Part shown: one piece after another, positions 16,480-25,154 of the stretch
Layout: every line of letters begins with the position of its first letter
Numbering within the stretch: the first letter of the stretch is position 1
DNA from: Euryarchaeota archaeon UBA501
Lineage (GTDB): Archaea > Thermoplasmatota > Poseidoniia > Poseidoniales > Thalassarchaeaceae
Reading direction: 5' to 3'
Assembly (NCBI GenBank): GCA_002505685.1
Contig: DAVT01000128.1
Coordinates: forward strand, 1-27,255
Length of the DNA: 27,255 nucleotides
The notes under the pieces: generated by a model
What the model was told of the DNA's origin: nothing
What the model saw: only the letters and a program-made list of their open reading frames with translations
Database searches by the model: none
Program-made: the position numbers and the translations under genes

Positions 16480-18318
16480 ATGCATCAACAGGAAGGGCCC
16501 TTTGGGGTTCAACCTGAGCAGCGTGGGTACGAAGTTCTCACAACGTTCAGGTTGGCCGGAGTCGGCGGAGGCGTTAAGGGTCTGTTAAATGAAAAATCAC
16601 TCCTGTTGGAACGTCGAGATGGCAAAGGAATTCGAGTAGATATCAACACCATTGAAAGAGTACGCCATCACCATATTCCAGTTATAGCCCCTGGTTTGAC
16701 ATGGATTGGATTCATCACACTGATTCTTGCTGCGAGAGTACTTTCAGGACCTATCCAAATTTATGCCCTAGCCGTTGGGGCAATTACGATTTTCACTTGG
16801 CTGATGGGTAGAAGGCCTACACTTTGCATCGATACAAAGCATGGAGACAGGCACATGTTACATGGCCCTGATAGTTTGTTATTGAGAACACAGATGATCA
16901 TCAACCGTTTGTGTGATGGGAAAACATTGGATGAGGCTCGAGAAGGCTTAGAGGAAATCCAAAGAAATTCAAATTTCCCTTCTGTATCGCCGTTGGTTCC
17001 AGAACCCGCCCAATTGTCTCTACCGGTAGAAGAGCCAGCCAAAGAAGCAGAATTGTTACCAGAGATTGGAATTTTTGACGAATCCGATTTGGAGCAGGCT
17101 CTGAAGGCCATGTACCATGGAGATGCTGGGACATTGCCAGAACCAAAACCGGCCACTGAAAATTCAATCATTGAACAAAAACCTGCAACCGAATCATTTG
17201 CTGGGGAAAGCCATGCAGATCAGGCCGGGAAAGGATTGTTGGATAGAGCAAGAAACTCTCTGTATGAGGCAAGATCGGAAAGCGCGGAATGGAGCAACCA
17301 ACAAAATCTAGACAAATGGTCCAAACCGTGGGAGCAACAAACCACAGACAATCATGAGATTAGCAAAAATACTGACTCAGCGTATGAGCGTGCATGGGGT
17401 CGAAATTCCCCCGAATGGTATTGTGAAAAACAAAATTCACCTCCTGAGAATCGATTCCAAACCGCACTTTCGGAAGCGAAGGAAGAAGGTGGAACATTCT
17501 TTGCAGGCGATATGTTTGACGATTTGGGTAGTCAAACAACCGATACTGGAATCTTTGGGAATATGTTTGACACTCCAACGCCTGCAAGTATTCCCGAACC
17601 CCAACCGATGCAAGAACCTGAATCTGCACCCGTGTGGTCTGGGCAAGCAATTCGTGAGGCTGCTCCGGCGGCGCCCTCTCATGCCTTGGCAACCACGCTA
17701 CCCGAGCCATCTCTACACGCACTAAGAGAAGAATGCACACTTGGCGTCGTTGCAGCAGCCCGAATTTCAGAGCCAGAAACCAAGCCCGAACCAAAGGAAG
17801 AAACTGGACTTGAGGAATTCCCCGCTATAGGTACGCTATTGAGAAGATCAAACAATAGACGGCAAAAGGTGGCCCCATCTCAAAAACGTGGAATCTTGTC
17901 TAGACTTACGAATAGAGGAAAGAAGGCGCTGGCAAAGAAGGCGGGAAGAAAGGCTAGACCTGTCCGAATTGCGGGTGACGATTACGCAGACGTGTATGGT
18001 GATGAAGACGGATTTGACAACGGAGAATATCGAGAGGTTTCCATGAGATCTGGGCAAATATTGAGACTGCGTGCCGATCAAGATCACCAAGCCGAAGTGG
18101 CAGAGAGAATCAAAACATTGTCCAAATCTTCAGGCGGGGGTATTGATGACGATGATACGGATGCACTCATACAAAGGTTGTCTGAAAGTGGAGACTTAGC
18201 CCCCATCGCCAATTTGCTCAAGGCTGCAGAAACAAAGCAACTCTCATTTGGACAATTGGCCAGCACATCTCCACCAAAAGAAAAGCCAGGACATCATGGC
18301 ATTTCCCGAATGGGATAA
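16480..18318 (+). CDS. Two-TM membrane protein with long disordered cytoplasmic tail
   Basis: Not recognised as a named family. 612 residues. The N-terminal part (about 17-62) and the segment after the membrane hairpin (RPTLCIDTKHGDRHMLHGPD, about 112-131) look like a bacterial-PH-type beta domain interrupted by two transmembrane helices at about 67-88 and 91-109. Residues about 165-450 are low-complexity, rich in Pro, Glu, Ser and Trp, and predicted disordered. A strongly basic stretch (about 450-500, with RGKKALAKKAGRKARP) is followed by an acidic one (DDYADVYGDEDGFD) and a helical C terminus. This charge segregation suggests a membrane tether for nucleic acid or a protein partner (inference). 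Transcription is probably leaderless. Its TAA directly abuts the opposing kinase stop. Confidence 0.82.
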   Translation: MHQQEGPFGVQPEQRGYEVLTTFRLAGVGGGVKGLLNEKSLLLERRDGKGIRVDINTIERVRHHHIPVIAPGLTWIGFITLILAARVLSGPIQIYALAVGAITIFTWLMGRRPTLCIDTKHGDRHMLHGPDSLLLRTQMIINRLCDGKTLDEAREGLEEIQRNSNFPSVSPLVPEPAQLSLPVEEPAKEAELLPEIGIFDESDLEQALKAMYHGDAGTLPEPKPATENSIIEQKPATESFAGESHADQAGKGLLDRARNSLYEARSESAEWSNQQNLDKWSKPWEQQTTDNHEISKNTDSAYERAWGRNSPEWYCEKQNSPPENRFQTALSEAKEEGGTFFAGDMFDDLGSQTTDTGIFGNMFDTPTPASIPEPQPMQEPESAPVWSGQAIREAAPAAPSHALATTLPEPSLHALREECTLGVVAAARISEPETKPEPKEETGLEEFPAIGTLLRRSNNRRQKVAPSQKRGILSRLTNRGKKALAKKAGRKARPVRIAGDDYADVYGDEDGFDNGEYREVSMRSGQILRLRADQDHQAEVAERIKTLSKSSGGGIDDDDTDALIQRLSESGDLAPIANLLKAAETKQLSFGQLASTSPPKEKPGHHGISRMG

Positions 18319-19293
18319 TCACAGTAAGCCGACCATTCGCCGATATGTATCAAGTCGAGCATGGTACTCGCCCCGTTCAAGTTCAACAATTCCTTTAACT
18401 CCAAATTCTGATAGGGTAAACGAGGCCATAACTGTAGCATGGACCAAAGCATTGTGCAGTTCGTCAAGGCTTGGTATCAACTCTTCTGTTTCTGACAAAA
18501 ATGTCAGTAATGTACCTGCGAAAGAATCCCCACACCCTGTTGGGTCGATGATTTCGGAAGTCGGGAAGGCTGGCAATGTGAGTATGCCATTATCTGTGAG
18601 GGCAACACAGCCATGTTCTCCTTTCTTGATGATTAGAATTGCAGGACCTGATCCAGCATCCTTTCCACCTGCAAGTGCAATTCCACTGCGAATTGACTCA
18701 CCTGCCCGAATCAAATTTTCATCCTTTGCAATCATCCGGACTTCATTGTCATTGAGAATCGCCAAATCGATTCGTCGAAGAACACCTGATAATTCTTCAA
18801 ATGCAATGTTTATCCATAGATTCATCGAATCGAGGGCTGTGAATTTTGCACCCTCACATTGATCTAGAACATGCGATTGAATCGAGGGGTGATTATTCGC
18901 TAGAAATAGTACCCTTGGGGCCCACCAAGCTGCGGGAACTTTTGGATGGTATCCATCTAACACATTTTGCTGCGTCTCAATCGTAATGGCCTGAGCCATA
19001 TCCCCTTCGTATTTGCCGTGCCACCTGAATGTTCGGCCCCCTTCAATCCTTTCTATTCCATCAAGATTCAGTCCTGCATCCTGCAACAATTGGAAATCTG
19101 AATCCTTGAAATCCTCTCCGATTGCACAAACCAAACCCACTGGTAGCGTTCCACCCGGGTCTTGTCTTCTACTTGTATGGAAAGCCGCAGCAAGTCCTGC
19201 AAATGTACCTGAACCGCCTAGACTATCGTTTACGGAGCCTGCATCTGTTTCTAGATTATCGTAGGCCAAACTACCAACAATGACGATTTCCAT
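18319..19293 (-). CDS. PfkB/ribokinase-family sugar or nucleoside kinase
   Basis: A 324-residue kinase that transfers phosphate from ATP to a small hydroxyl substrate, in the cytoplasm. The N-terminal IVGSLAYDNLET and the substrate-binding GGSGTFAGLAAAF (about 30-42) are typical. The PfkB signature DPTGCGDSFAG near the C-terminal third carries the catalytic Asp and the anion hole. LNDNEVRMI is the family's NxxE region. The substrate cannot be told from the sequence. It starts four bases after the biotin carboxylase stop; that stop lies within its GGGTGAT Shine-Dalgarno site, so the two are translated together. It ends against the convergent membrane-protein gene with no spacer. Confidence 0.87.
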   Translation of the reverse strand: MEIVIVGSLAYDNLETDAGSVNDSLGGSGTFAGLAAAFHTSRRQDPGGTLPVGLVCAIGEDFKDSDFQLLQDAGLNLDGIERIEGGRTFRWHGKYEGDMAQAITIETQQNVLDGYHPKVPAAWWAPRVLFLANNHPSIQSHVLDQCEGAKFTALDSMNLWINIAFEELSGVLRRIDLAILNDNEVRMIAKDENLIRAGESIRSGIALAGGKDAGSGPAILIIKKGEHGCVALTDNGILTLPAFPTSEIIDPTGCGDSFAGTLLTFLSETEELIPSLDELHNALVHATVMASFTLSEFGVKGIVELERGEYHARLDTYRRMVGLL

Positions 19294-19297
19294 GCTA

Positions 19298-20635
19298 TCA
19301 CCCGAGTAAATTGGGATGGTCCTCTAGATATTGGATGGTTACATCCCGTGCGATAAAATCTGGCTCGTTCAGAATAGCAAGATGTAGAGGAATTACAGTC
19401 TGTACACCTATCAATGTGGTTTCCCTGAGGGCGACTTTCATTTTTGCAATCGCCTCATCCCTATCTGGTGCCCAAACAATCAACTTCGCCAAAAGAGAAT
19501 CAAAGCAACCAGGCATTTCGTAGCCAATGTGTGCATGCGTATCGACGCGGACCCCACGGCCACCGGGGAAATGGCAATCCCATAATTTCCCAGGGGATGG
19601 AATGAATTTGATGGGATCCTCGGCGTTCAAACGACATTGAATGGCATGACCTGAGAATTGTATTTCATCTTGGGAAATAGGAAGTTCTTCACCTGCTGCT
19701 ACTCGAATACCCATCTTGACAAGGTCAACGCCAGTAATCATTTCAGTAATGGTATGCTCAACCTGAACCCTAGGATTCACTTCCAAGAAGTAGAACTGGC
19801 CATGTTTATCTCTGAGGAATTCAAAGGTTGCTAAACCTCGATAACCTACGGAACGTGCTCCTTCACAAACCCGTTCTCCAATTTCAGCTCGTACTTCATC
19901 AGATAGCCAAGGGCCTTCCTCAAGTAATTTCTGATGTCGTCGCTGAATCGAACAAAATCGCTCGCCAAAATGAATGGCGTTTTCTCCATCTGCAAGTACT
20001 TGAAACTCGACATGTTGGGCTCCTTCGATAAATTTCTCAACGAAAACTCGACTATCGCCGAAGGCAGATTGGGCTCGAGATTGACACAGATTCAAAGCCG
20101 ATTCAAACTCGTCCGCCTGATGGACAACCTGCATCCCTATTCCTCCTCCTCCTGCCGCTGCCTTGATGATTACCGGGTATCCAATTTCTTCAGCGAGTTG
20201 GCGGGCCACAGATGGATTGTCGATGGCTTCATCGCTTCCTTTTGCCACTGGCAATCCAGCTGCTTCCATTGCTTTGCGGGCCTCGATTTTGTCCCCCAGC
20301 AATGAGATGACGTCGGCATTTGGACCGATGAAAGTAATCCCTTCCTCTTCACATCTACGAACAAAAGTCGCATTCTCTGCAAGGAAACCGTATCCTGGAT
20401 GGATGGCCTCAGCACCCACTTCTTTGGCCGCATCAATAACTGCTTCAAAATCAAGGTATGAATCAAGTGGGTTGGTCCGATAAAGGGGGATTGCATAATC
20501 GGAAAAACGAACAGGTAGAGACAAGCGATCTTCCTTCCCATGTATTATGCAAACTTCAACGCCAAGTTCTCGCAGAGCGCGACTGATTCGAAGCGCGATT
20601 TCGCCGCGATTGGCAATCAACACACGCTTGAACAT
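19298..20635 (-). CDS. accC: Biotin carboxylase subunit of an acyl-CoA (or pyruvate) carboxylase
   Basis: A 445-residue ATP-grasp enzyme, AccC-sized, that carboxylates biotin on a carrier protein with bicarbonate and ATP. Visible features are KRVLIANRGEIALR at the N terminus, GDKIEARKAM, the glycine-rich ATP loop KAAAGGGGIGM, and EVNPRVQVEHTITE with the catalytic metal-binding Glu/Asn and Arg. No biotinyl or carboxyltransferase domain is fused and none is adjacent, so partners are elsewhere. The start at ATG 20635 gives the usual N terminus; ATG 20647 and the upstream start at 20662 are alternatives, with no clear Shine-Dalgarno site for any. If the partner is acetyl-CoA specific, it would make malonyl-CoA for the synthase (inference). 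In archaea, propionyl- or pyruvate carboxylation is equally possible. Confidence 0.92.
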   Translation of the reverse strand: MFKRVLIANRGEIALRISRALRELGVEVCIIHGKEDRLSLPVRFSDYAIPLYRTNPLDSYLDFEAVIDAAKEVGAEAIHPGYGFLAENATFVRRCEEEGITFIGPNADVISLLGDKIEARKAMEAAGLPVAKGSDEAIDNPSVARQLAEEIGYPVIIKAAAGGGGIGMQVVHQADEFESALNLCQSRAQSAFGDSRVFVEKFIEGAQHVEFQVLADGENAIHFGERFCSIQRRHQKLLEEGPWLSDEVRAEIGERVCEGARSVGYRGLATFEFLRDKHGQFYFLEVNPRVQVEHTITEMITGVDLVKMGIRVAAGEELPISQDEIQFSGHAIQCRLNAEDPIKFIPSPGKLWDCHFPGGRGVRVDTHAHIGYEMPGCFDSLLAKLIVWAPDRDEAIAKMKVALRETTLIGVQTVIPLHLAILNEPDFIARDVTIQYLEDHPNLLG

Positions 20636-20673
20636 GGTAGTTGGCATCCGAGTTCGGTTCAAAGCCGTGACGC

Positions 20674-20692
20674 ATCCGCCCTTTGGGCGGAT
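20674..20692 (-). terminator. Hairpin between flavoprotein and biotin carboxylase genes
   Basis: Perfect eight-base arms ATCCGCCC and GGGCGGAT around a three-base TTT/AAA loop lie four bases past the flavoprotein stop and 38 bases before the carboxylase ATG. It may be a partial terminator or mRNA-processing element setting the ratio of the two products. Confidence 0.5.
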
Positions 20693-20696
20693 TCAA

Positions 20697-21977
20697 TCAG
20701 TACACGTCTCGAAGATACCGCTTCTCTTCACGCATCAAAGTCTGTTCCACGAATTCTTTGGCCTCGTCTTCTGACATTTGGCCGTGCTCAGCACAGATAT
20801 TGATCAAGGTCGTATGTACGTCCTTTGCCATGTAATTCTTGTCGCCACAAACATAGAAGTAACCGCCATTGTCTATCCAATTCCAAATTTCAGTTGCATG
20901 ATTGGCCATTAAGTGCTGGACGTATACTTTTTCGGGACCCTCTCTAGACCATGCAAGATCTAACTTGTCCAGGGTTCCATCTTCTACGTACGCTGAAATC
21001 TCATCTCTGTACAGGTACTCACCCGCTTCTGTCCAATCTCCAAAGAATAACCAATTTCGCCCTTCGGCCGCATCGGCCTTTCGTTGTTGAAGGAAAGCCC
21101 TGAAAGGAGCAATTCCAGTACCCGGGCCGACCATTATCATGTCCTTCTTACCATCTTCAGGCAGGACGAATGAACGGGTTGGAGACATGAAAACACGAAC
21201 TCCTGTTGTCCCCTCGGGAACTCGATCTGCAAGATATCCTGTGGTCAATCCAGTCTTTGCACGACCCTGACCTTCGTACCGGACAATGCCAACCGTCAAG
21301 TGGACTGTACCCGGCTCAAAATCTGGAGAGGAAGCTATCGAATACAATCGTGGTTTAAGTCTATCAATTTGATCAACAAAGTCTTGACCGCTAAATCCTA
21401 GATGGCCAAAGTCATTGAGGACGTCGATGTAATCTCGACCCCACAAGTAATCCTCCATTGCTTTGTCATCACTGTTGAGAGATTCCCACAGTTCTTGAGC
21501 CGGATCAGTGCTTGCCACGGTCGGTGTGAATCCTTCGGGATAGTCGTCCTCATCACCAGACCATGACCAATCGATTGTAGGGGTTCCCGAGTCAACCATC
21601 ACTCGCTGACGCTTGACAATTCGAATTTCACAAGCACCTCCTTTCGGTGCAAATTTTTCCCCGATACTAGATACAAATTTACGATTTGCTTGGTGAATTT
21701 CATAGTGATTTGACAAAGCCTCCTGTAGAGTCATTTGACCCGCATGGGTATCCACCATTTCATCCGGATTTGCCCCCAATGCAACAATCACATCTTCGAC
21801 CAAGTCAGAAGATGTTACTGGGATGACCCCAAGGGCATCTCCGGCCTTGTACTCCATGCCCGAGTCGCCCAAGTCAAAGACGATGTGGCGGGTTTCTTTT
21901 CTGGAACCTTCACCATTCAGAACAAAGTTGACTGTAACAGTGGAATCATAGGGATTTTTTGCACTCCAATCTGACAT
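20697..21977 (-). CDS. CysJ-like FAD/NADPH flavoprotein reductase lacking a flavodoxin domain
   Basis: A 426-residue protein matching the FAD- and NADPH-binding half of sulfite reductase flavoprotein, cytochrome P450 reductase and similar. The FAD motif RLYSIASS starts at residue 210. TGLTTGYLADRVPEGTTGVRVFM leads to the PTRSFVLP strand. The NADPH loop MVGPGTGIAPFRAFLQQR starts at 282, and YFYVCGDKNYMAKDV follows. The C-terminal EKRYLRDVY is almost the CysJ ending. An insertion of about 40 acidic residues (SWSGDEDDYPEG region) is not typical. The FMN/flavodoxin domain (about 180 residues) is absent, so electrons must go to a separate flavodoxin, ferredoxin or enzyme. ATG at 21977 is chosen for AAGGTGAG upstream; a longer reading to 22094 lacks such support. 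Confidence 0.88.
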   Translation of the reverse strand: MSDWSAKNPYDSTVTVNFVLNGEGSRKETRHIVFDLGDSGMEYKAGDALGVIPVTSSDLVEDVIVALGANPDEMVDTHAGQMTLQEALSNHYEIHQANRKFVSSIGEKFAPKGGACEIRIVKRQRVMVDSGTPTIDWSWSGDEDDYPEGFTPTVASTDPAQELWESLNSDDKAMEDYLWGRDYIDVLNDFGHLGFSGQDFVDQIDRLKPRLYSIASSPDFEPGTVHLTVGIVRYEGQGRAKTGLTTGYLADRVPEGTTGVRVFMSPTRSFVLPEDGKKDMIMVGPGTGIAPFRAFLQQRKADAAEGRNWLFFGDWTEAGEYLYRDEISAYVEDGTLDKLDLAWSREGPEKVYVQHLMANHATEIWNWIDNGGYFYVCGDKNYMAKDVHTTLINICAEHGQMSEDEAKEFVEQTLMREEKRYLRDVY

Positions 21978-22138
21978 TTTCTCACCTTCTGTCGACCCTC
22001 TTGTTGGAGGATGAATACAAGCGCCTCGTCTTTCGTATTTCAACCAAAGGGGTCGGACACTTGCTCTCAACGGTTGTTGGGATTTATCTATCACAAACTT
22101 GACTTTGAATCAATGATACGGAGTTTTGAGGGGAGAAG

Positions 22139-22861
22139 GTGCCGACCATATCTTTCCTCGGTTCAGGAAATGCATTCTGCCCATCAGGGAGATTGCATTC
22201 TTTAGTGCTGATTGAGGATACCCTATTGGTCGATGCACCCCCCACCGTTGTGCCTCAGATGCGCTCCCACGGAGTCTGTCCCTCTCAAATCACAGACCTA
22301 TTCATCACGCACTGGCATGGAGACCACATCTTTGGAGTTCCATTCTTATTGCTTGAGCGGAAGTGGATTTCAGATAGAGAGGGGGCGAATAAATTGATGA
22401 TTCATTCCCATCTTGGAGGTAAAGACAAATTGGAGCAACTCTGTGAATTGGCCTATCCCGAATCCCTCGGAGATTTGCAATGGGTATCTTACAACACCGA
22501 GCATGGAGAAACCAAAGGATGGAAATTCGAGCGCTTTGAAGTGTGTCACAACCCTATCACTGAGCCATATGGATATCGATTTGAAAAGGATGGGTTCATC
22601 CTTGTACACTGTGGAGATTCCGGGCCTTGTGACAATATCGAGAGATTAGCTCCCGAAGCTGACGTCATGATCATTGAACTCGGTATTCCAGATTATGTCG
22701 ATAGCCCCTACCATTATACCCCATCTAGATTGACAGATCTGGCATTGAGAAATCCCGATACTATATTCTTGGCCACTCACAACTTTTCAAATTCCGGGGA
22801 ATCTTCAGAACTACCAAAAAATGTAATTGAAGTTGAAGATGGGGATGTTTTCAAATACTGA
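22139..22861 (+). CDS. RNase Z-like metallo-beta-lactamase-fold hydrolase
   Basis: A 240-residue metallo-beta-lactamase-fold protein nearest to RNase Z (tRNA 3'-end endonuclease) and relatives. The dinuclear zinc motif THWHGDH is at residues 57-63. The following VHCGDSG supplies the bridging aspartate, and FLATHNFS the C-terminal histidine. The N-terminal ISFLGSGNAFCPSGR is the family's first strand and turn. Compared with canonical RNase Z (about 300 residues) it is short, and no obvious exosite arm that holds tRNA is seen. RNase Z itself or a related phosphodiesterase are both possible. The start is GTG at 22139 after GAGGGGAG. It diverges from the flavoprotein gene. Confidence 0.8.
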   Translation: MPTISFLGSGNAFCPSGRLHSLVLIEDTLLVDAPPTVVPQMRSHGVCPSQITDLFITHWHGDHIFGVPFLLLERKWISDREGANKLMIHSHLGGKDKLEQLCELAYPESLGDLQWVSYNTEHGETKGWKFERFEVCHNPITEPYGYRFEKDGFILVHCGDSGPCDNIERLAPEADVMIIELGIPDYVDSPYHYTPSRLTDLALRNPDTIFLATHNFSNSGESSELPKNVIEVEDGDVFKY

Positions 22862-23308
22862 AGTATATTTTTTGTTCAATTTTATTTACATTAATTTTGA
22901 GATAAAAAATGGGCCGAAAACTCACATTCCTGTCCGATTTCAATTGGGAAAAATCCAAGATCGAAATTTTCGGTAAGAATTTTCCCCAACATGATGACTC
23001 AGGAAGTGATGATTTTGGCGAGCAATTTGTTTTCGCTTGATAAACTTTTGAAAAACCAAAATGTGTCGAAGATATGATTTTTGAAAATCGGCTGACTTCG
23101 GAGCATTTATGTTATATTTATATGAATTGGTAAACGGAATTGGAAAATATAATTGCGACTGAATTGTCGAGAAAAAATTGGTTCTCCAGTCGTTCTATCA
23201 ATCATGCTTAATTACCCCTCACGGACTCGACGAAATCCCTGTATGGTTTCGGCTCCTTGTGTTTTTACACTTGATGTCGGATTTCAGGGGCGAGGAAAGT
23301 GTTAGAAA
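22862..23308. other. AT-rich intergenic region before orc1/cdc6, candidate replication origin
   Basis: This is the only gap over 300 bases. The first 50 bases are almost pure A/T, and 23107-23124 is another A/T run, both suited to strand opening. TTGGNAAA occurs three times (near 22944, 23127 and 23140), the last two inside a tandem 13-base repeat with GAATTGG at 23124 and 23137. The TGGAAA-like core recalls archaeal origin recognition boxes, but the match is short. GAAATCC/GGATTTC and GGTTTC words form loose dyads between 23232 and 23285. No RNA gene or open frame stands out. Position next to the initiator gene is the main argument. Confidence 0.4.
23124..23149 (+). repeat. Imperfect tandem 13-base repeat
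   Basis: GAATTGGTAAACG is directly followed by GAATTGGAAAATA. The two share nine to ten positions. They lie in the AT-rich gap upstream of orc1/cdc6 and may be initiator-binding iterons. Confidence 0.45.
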
Positions 23309-24556
23309 ATGAGTTCAAATCTTTTCGACGGGCTCCTCGAGCTAAAGAGTCTTTTCAAAGATCGGCGTGCGCTCGGTCACGCATTCAACCCGGAGAATTT
23401 ACCTCATCGAACTGAAGAGATTACATCTCTTGTAAACAACCTAGTAGAGGCGCTTAGAGGTCATGCGCCGTCCAACATGAATCTTTACGGTCGCCCGGGT
23501 TCTGGTAAAACTGCCGTAACCCGTTTCGTCTGCCGTGACTTGGAATCTAAAGGTGCTGCGGAAGGTTGCAACATTCGAGCTGTAGAAATTAATTGTAGAA
23601 ATGTCGATACCAAATACAGAGTCTTGGCAGAAATTGGAAACCGTTTGGGTGAAGAGGATGACGAGACGATTCCATTCACAGGATGGCCTGCTGACAAAGT
23701 GTTTGATCACGTGCGCGCGCGCATGCAGGCGCGCGGGGGTGTCCATGTCATAGTTCTAGACGAAATTGATCATTTGGTCCGAAAGGGCAAGGAAGGTGAT
23801 GACTTATTGTACAGTTTGACCAGTTTGAATATTGGTTTGCTGGATGGAGCGTTTTGTTGTGTGATTGGGATTAGCAATGATCTGGCTTTTACAGAAATGT
23901 TGGACCCACGAGTGCAATCACGATTATCTCCAATCGATGTCGTATTCCCACCGTATAACGCATCACAATTGGAAGATGTATTGAGGCCTAGGGCTGCCCA
24001 GGGAATCAAAAATGAGGCTTTGGATGAGGCAGTCATCCCCCTATGCGCTGCTCTTGCTGCAAAGGAGGATGGGGATGCACGAAGGGCTTTGGATTTACTC
24101 AGAATTTCTGTTCAACGCGCTGAACAAAGTGAGGTTGAACGTGTTGGAATAAGTCATGTCAGACAAGCTCAGAATCAACTTGAGTTTGATCAAATCACAC
24201 CAACAATTCAGAATTTACCATTGCAGCAAAAATTGGTTTTATTTTCAATCATAATCAATGAAAAAAATGGGCTGACAAACATCTCTACAGGTGAAGTCTA
24301 TGGGACCTATGAAATGGCTTGTGAACATGCAGGTGAAAAGCCTCTCACCAGTCGCCGGGTCTCTTCATTGATTCGGGGTCTAGACATGGCTGGAATCATC
24401 ACAGCAAAGAAAACTAGTCGAGGCCGTCACGGTATGTCGAAGAGAATCAATTCATGTCTACCGCCCGCCTTTGATGCGCTACATGTCATGAATTCATCTG
24501 AACCGGTGATGAATGACGTCATAGGAGCACGTTATCGCCTCCAGAATCGGCTCTAG
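23309..24556 (+). CDS. cdc6: Orc1/Cdc6 replication initiator
   Basis: A 415-residue AAA+ ATPase that binds archaeal origins and recruits MCM helicase. The Walker A motif GRPGSGKT is at residues 61-68. Walker B VIVLDEID is at 147-154. The sensor-1 asparagine is in GISNDLAF (Asn190). Candidate arginine residues are in DPRVQSRL (199-206). The lid domain ends near SQVERVGISHV. The C-terminal winged-helix domain begins at about NLPLQQKLVLFSII and contains ISTGEVYGTYEMAC and SSLIRGLDMAGII, typical for origin binding. Length and order match archaeal Orc1/Cdc6. The upstream AT-rich gap could be its cognate origin. A short, very GC-rich patch lies just before Walker B. Confidence 0.95.
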   Translation: MSSNLFDGLLELKSLFKDRRALGHAFNPENLPHRTEEITSLVNNLVEALRGHAPSNMNLYGRPGSGKTAVTRFVCRDLESKGAAEGCNIRAVEINCRNVDTKYRVLAEIGNRLGEEDDETIPFTGWPADKVFDHVRARMQARGGVHVIVLDEIDHLVRKGKEGDDLLYSLTSLNIGLLDGAFCCVIGISNDLAFTEMLDPRVQSRLSPIDVVFPPYNASQLEDVLRPRAAQGIKNEALDEAVIPLCAALAAKEDGDARRALDLLRISVQRAEQSEVERVGISHVRQAQNQLEFDQITPTIQNLPLQQKLVLFSIIINEKNGLTNISTGEVYGTYEMACEHAGEKPLTSRRVSSLIRGLDMAGIITAKKTSRGRHGMSKRINSCLPPAFDALHVMNSSEPVMNDVIGARYRLQNRL

Positions 24557-24593
24557 AGCGTGAATTCTAGGCAGTTACCTTCGGGCAACGGTT

Positions 24594-25154
24594 ATGACGA
24601 GTGCATGGGTCGCCGAGCCGATGAGCACAGACGATGGCCGTGAGGGAAGAACTCTCGCAACGCTCGCTTTTGCACTTGGGGTATGGGGCATGGCCCTCGG
24701 AATTCTCAACATTATGTTTGGAATAGGGGGTAGTGGAGAACACAAACTGAAAGTGGTTTGGGCCGCCTATCTCAGTGTTGGGCAATTGTACCCCGACCTG
24801 TATGTCGATGATATGGTATATCGTCCGATGAGTGATACTGTATTCATGATCCTCTCAATTGGTCTTACCGCTTGGGGCGGTTCTTGCCTACACAAGTCGA
24901 CTGAGGGTGGAATTGTCGCTTGGATTCGTGGCGTATTCACCTGTGATAGTTGGCTAAGTTTGATGTCAACAAAAGAAGCAGGTGAGAAGATGACAGTGGC
25001 CATGTGGTGTATTCTATTGGGGATTGTATTCTACGTCTACCAAAGCATTGTGCACTGGAATTGGGTTGATGTCGGTGTGTACTCAGTCACAGCGGCTTTG
25101 CTCGGTTTTGGTTGTGCACTGATGTTTGCAGCTCAGGCCGAGTCACAGGAATAA
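24594..25154 (+). CDS. Four-TM membrane protein, unknown function
   Basis: Not recognised. 186 residues with four hydrophobic helices at about 21-43, 81-99, 133-151 and 159-180, joined by short charged loops. The loop after helix 1 is rich in aromatic and acidic residues (LYPDLYVDDMVYRP). There is one cysteine each in the second loop and after it (SCLH, FTCDSW). The ATG at 24594 is used; ATG at 24621 would give a tidier hydrophilic N terminus. It lies 37 bases after cdc6 and may be co-transcribed. Its TAA abuts the opposing glycosyltransferase stop. Confidence 0.75.
   Translation: MTSAWVAEPMSTDDGREGRTLATLAFALGVWGMALGILNIMFGIGGSGEHKLKVVWAAYLSVGQLYPDLYVDDMVYRPMSDTVFMILSIGLTAWGGSCLHKSTEGGIVAWIRGVFTCDSWLSLMSTKEAGEKMTVAMWCILLGIVFYVYQSIVHWNWVDVGVYSVTAALLGFGCALMFAAQAESQE

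Noticed and set aside
21978..22094. A 39-residue N-terminal extension of the flavoprotein
   Set aside because: The internal ATG at 21977 has a strong AAGGTGAG site at good spacing, and the extension has no resemblance to the family.
22862..23308. An unannotated RNA gene in the long gap
   Set aside because: No stable cloverleaf, kink-turn pair or long stem was found by eye; the AT-rich character fits an origin or promoter better.
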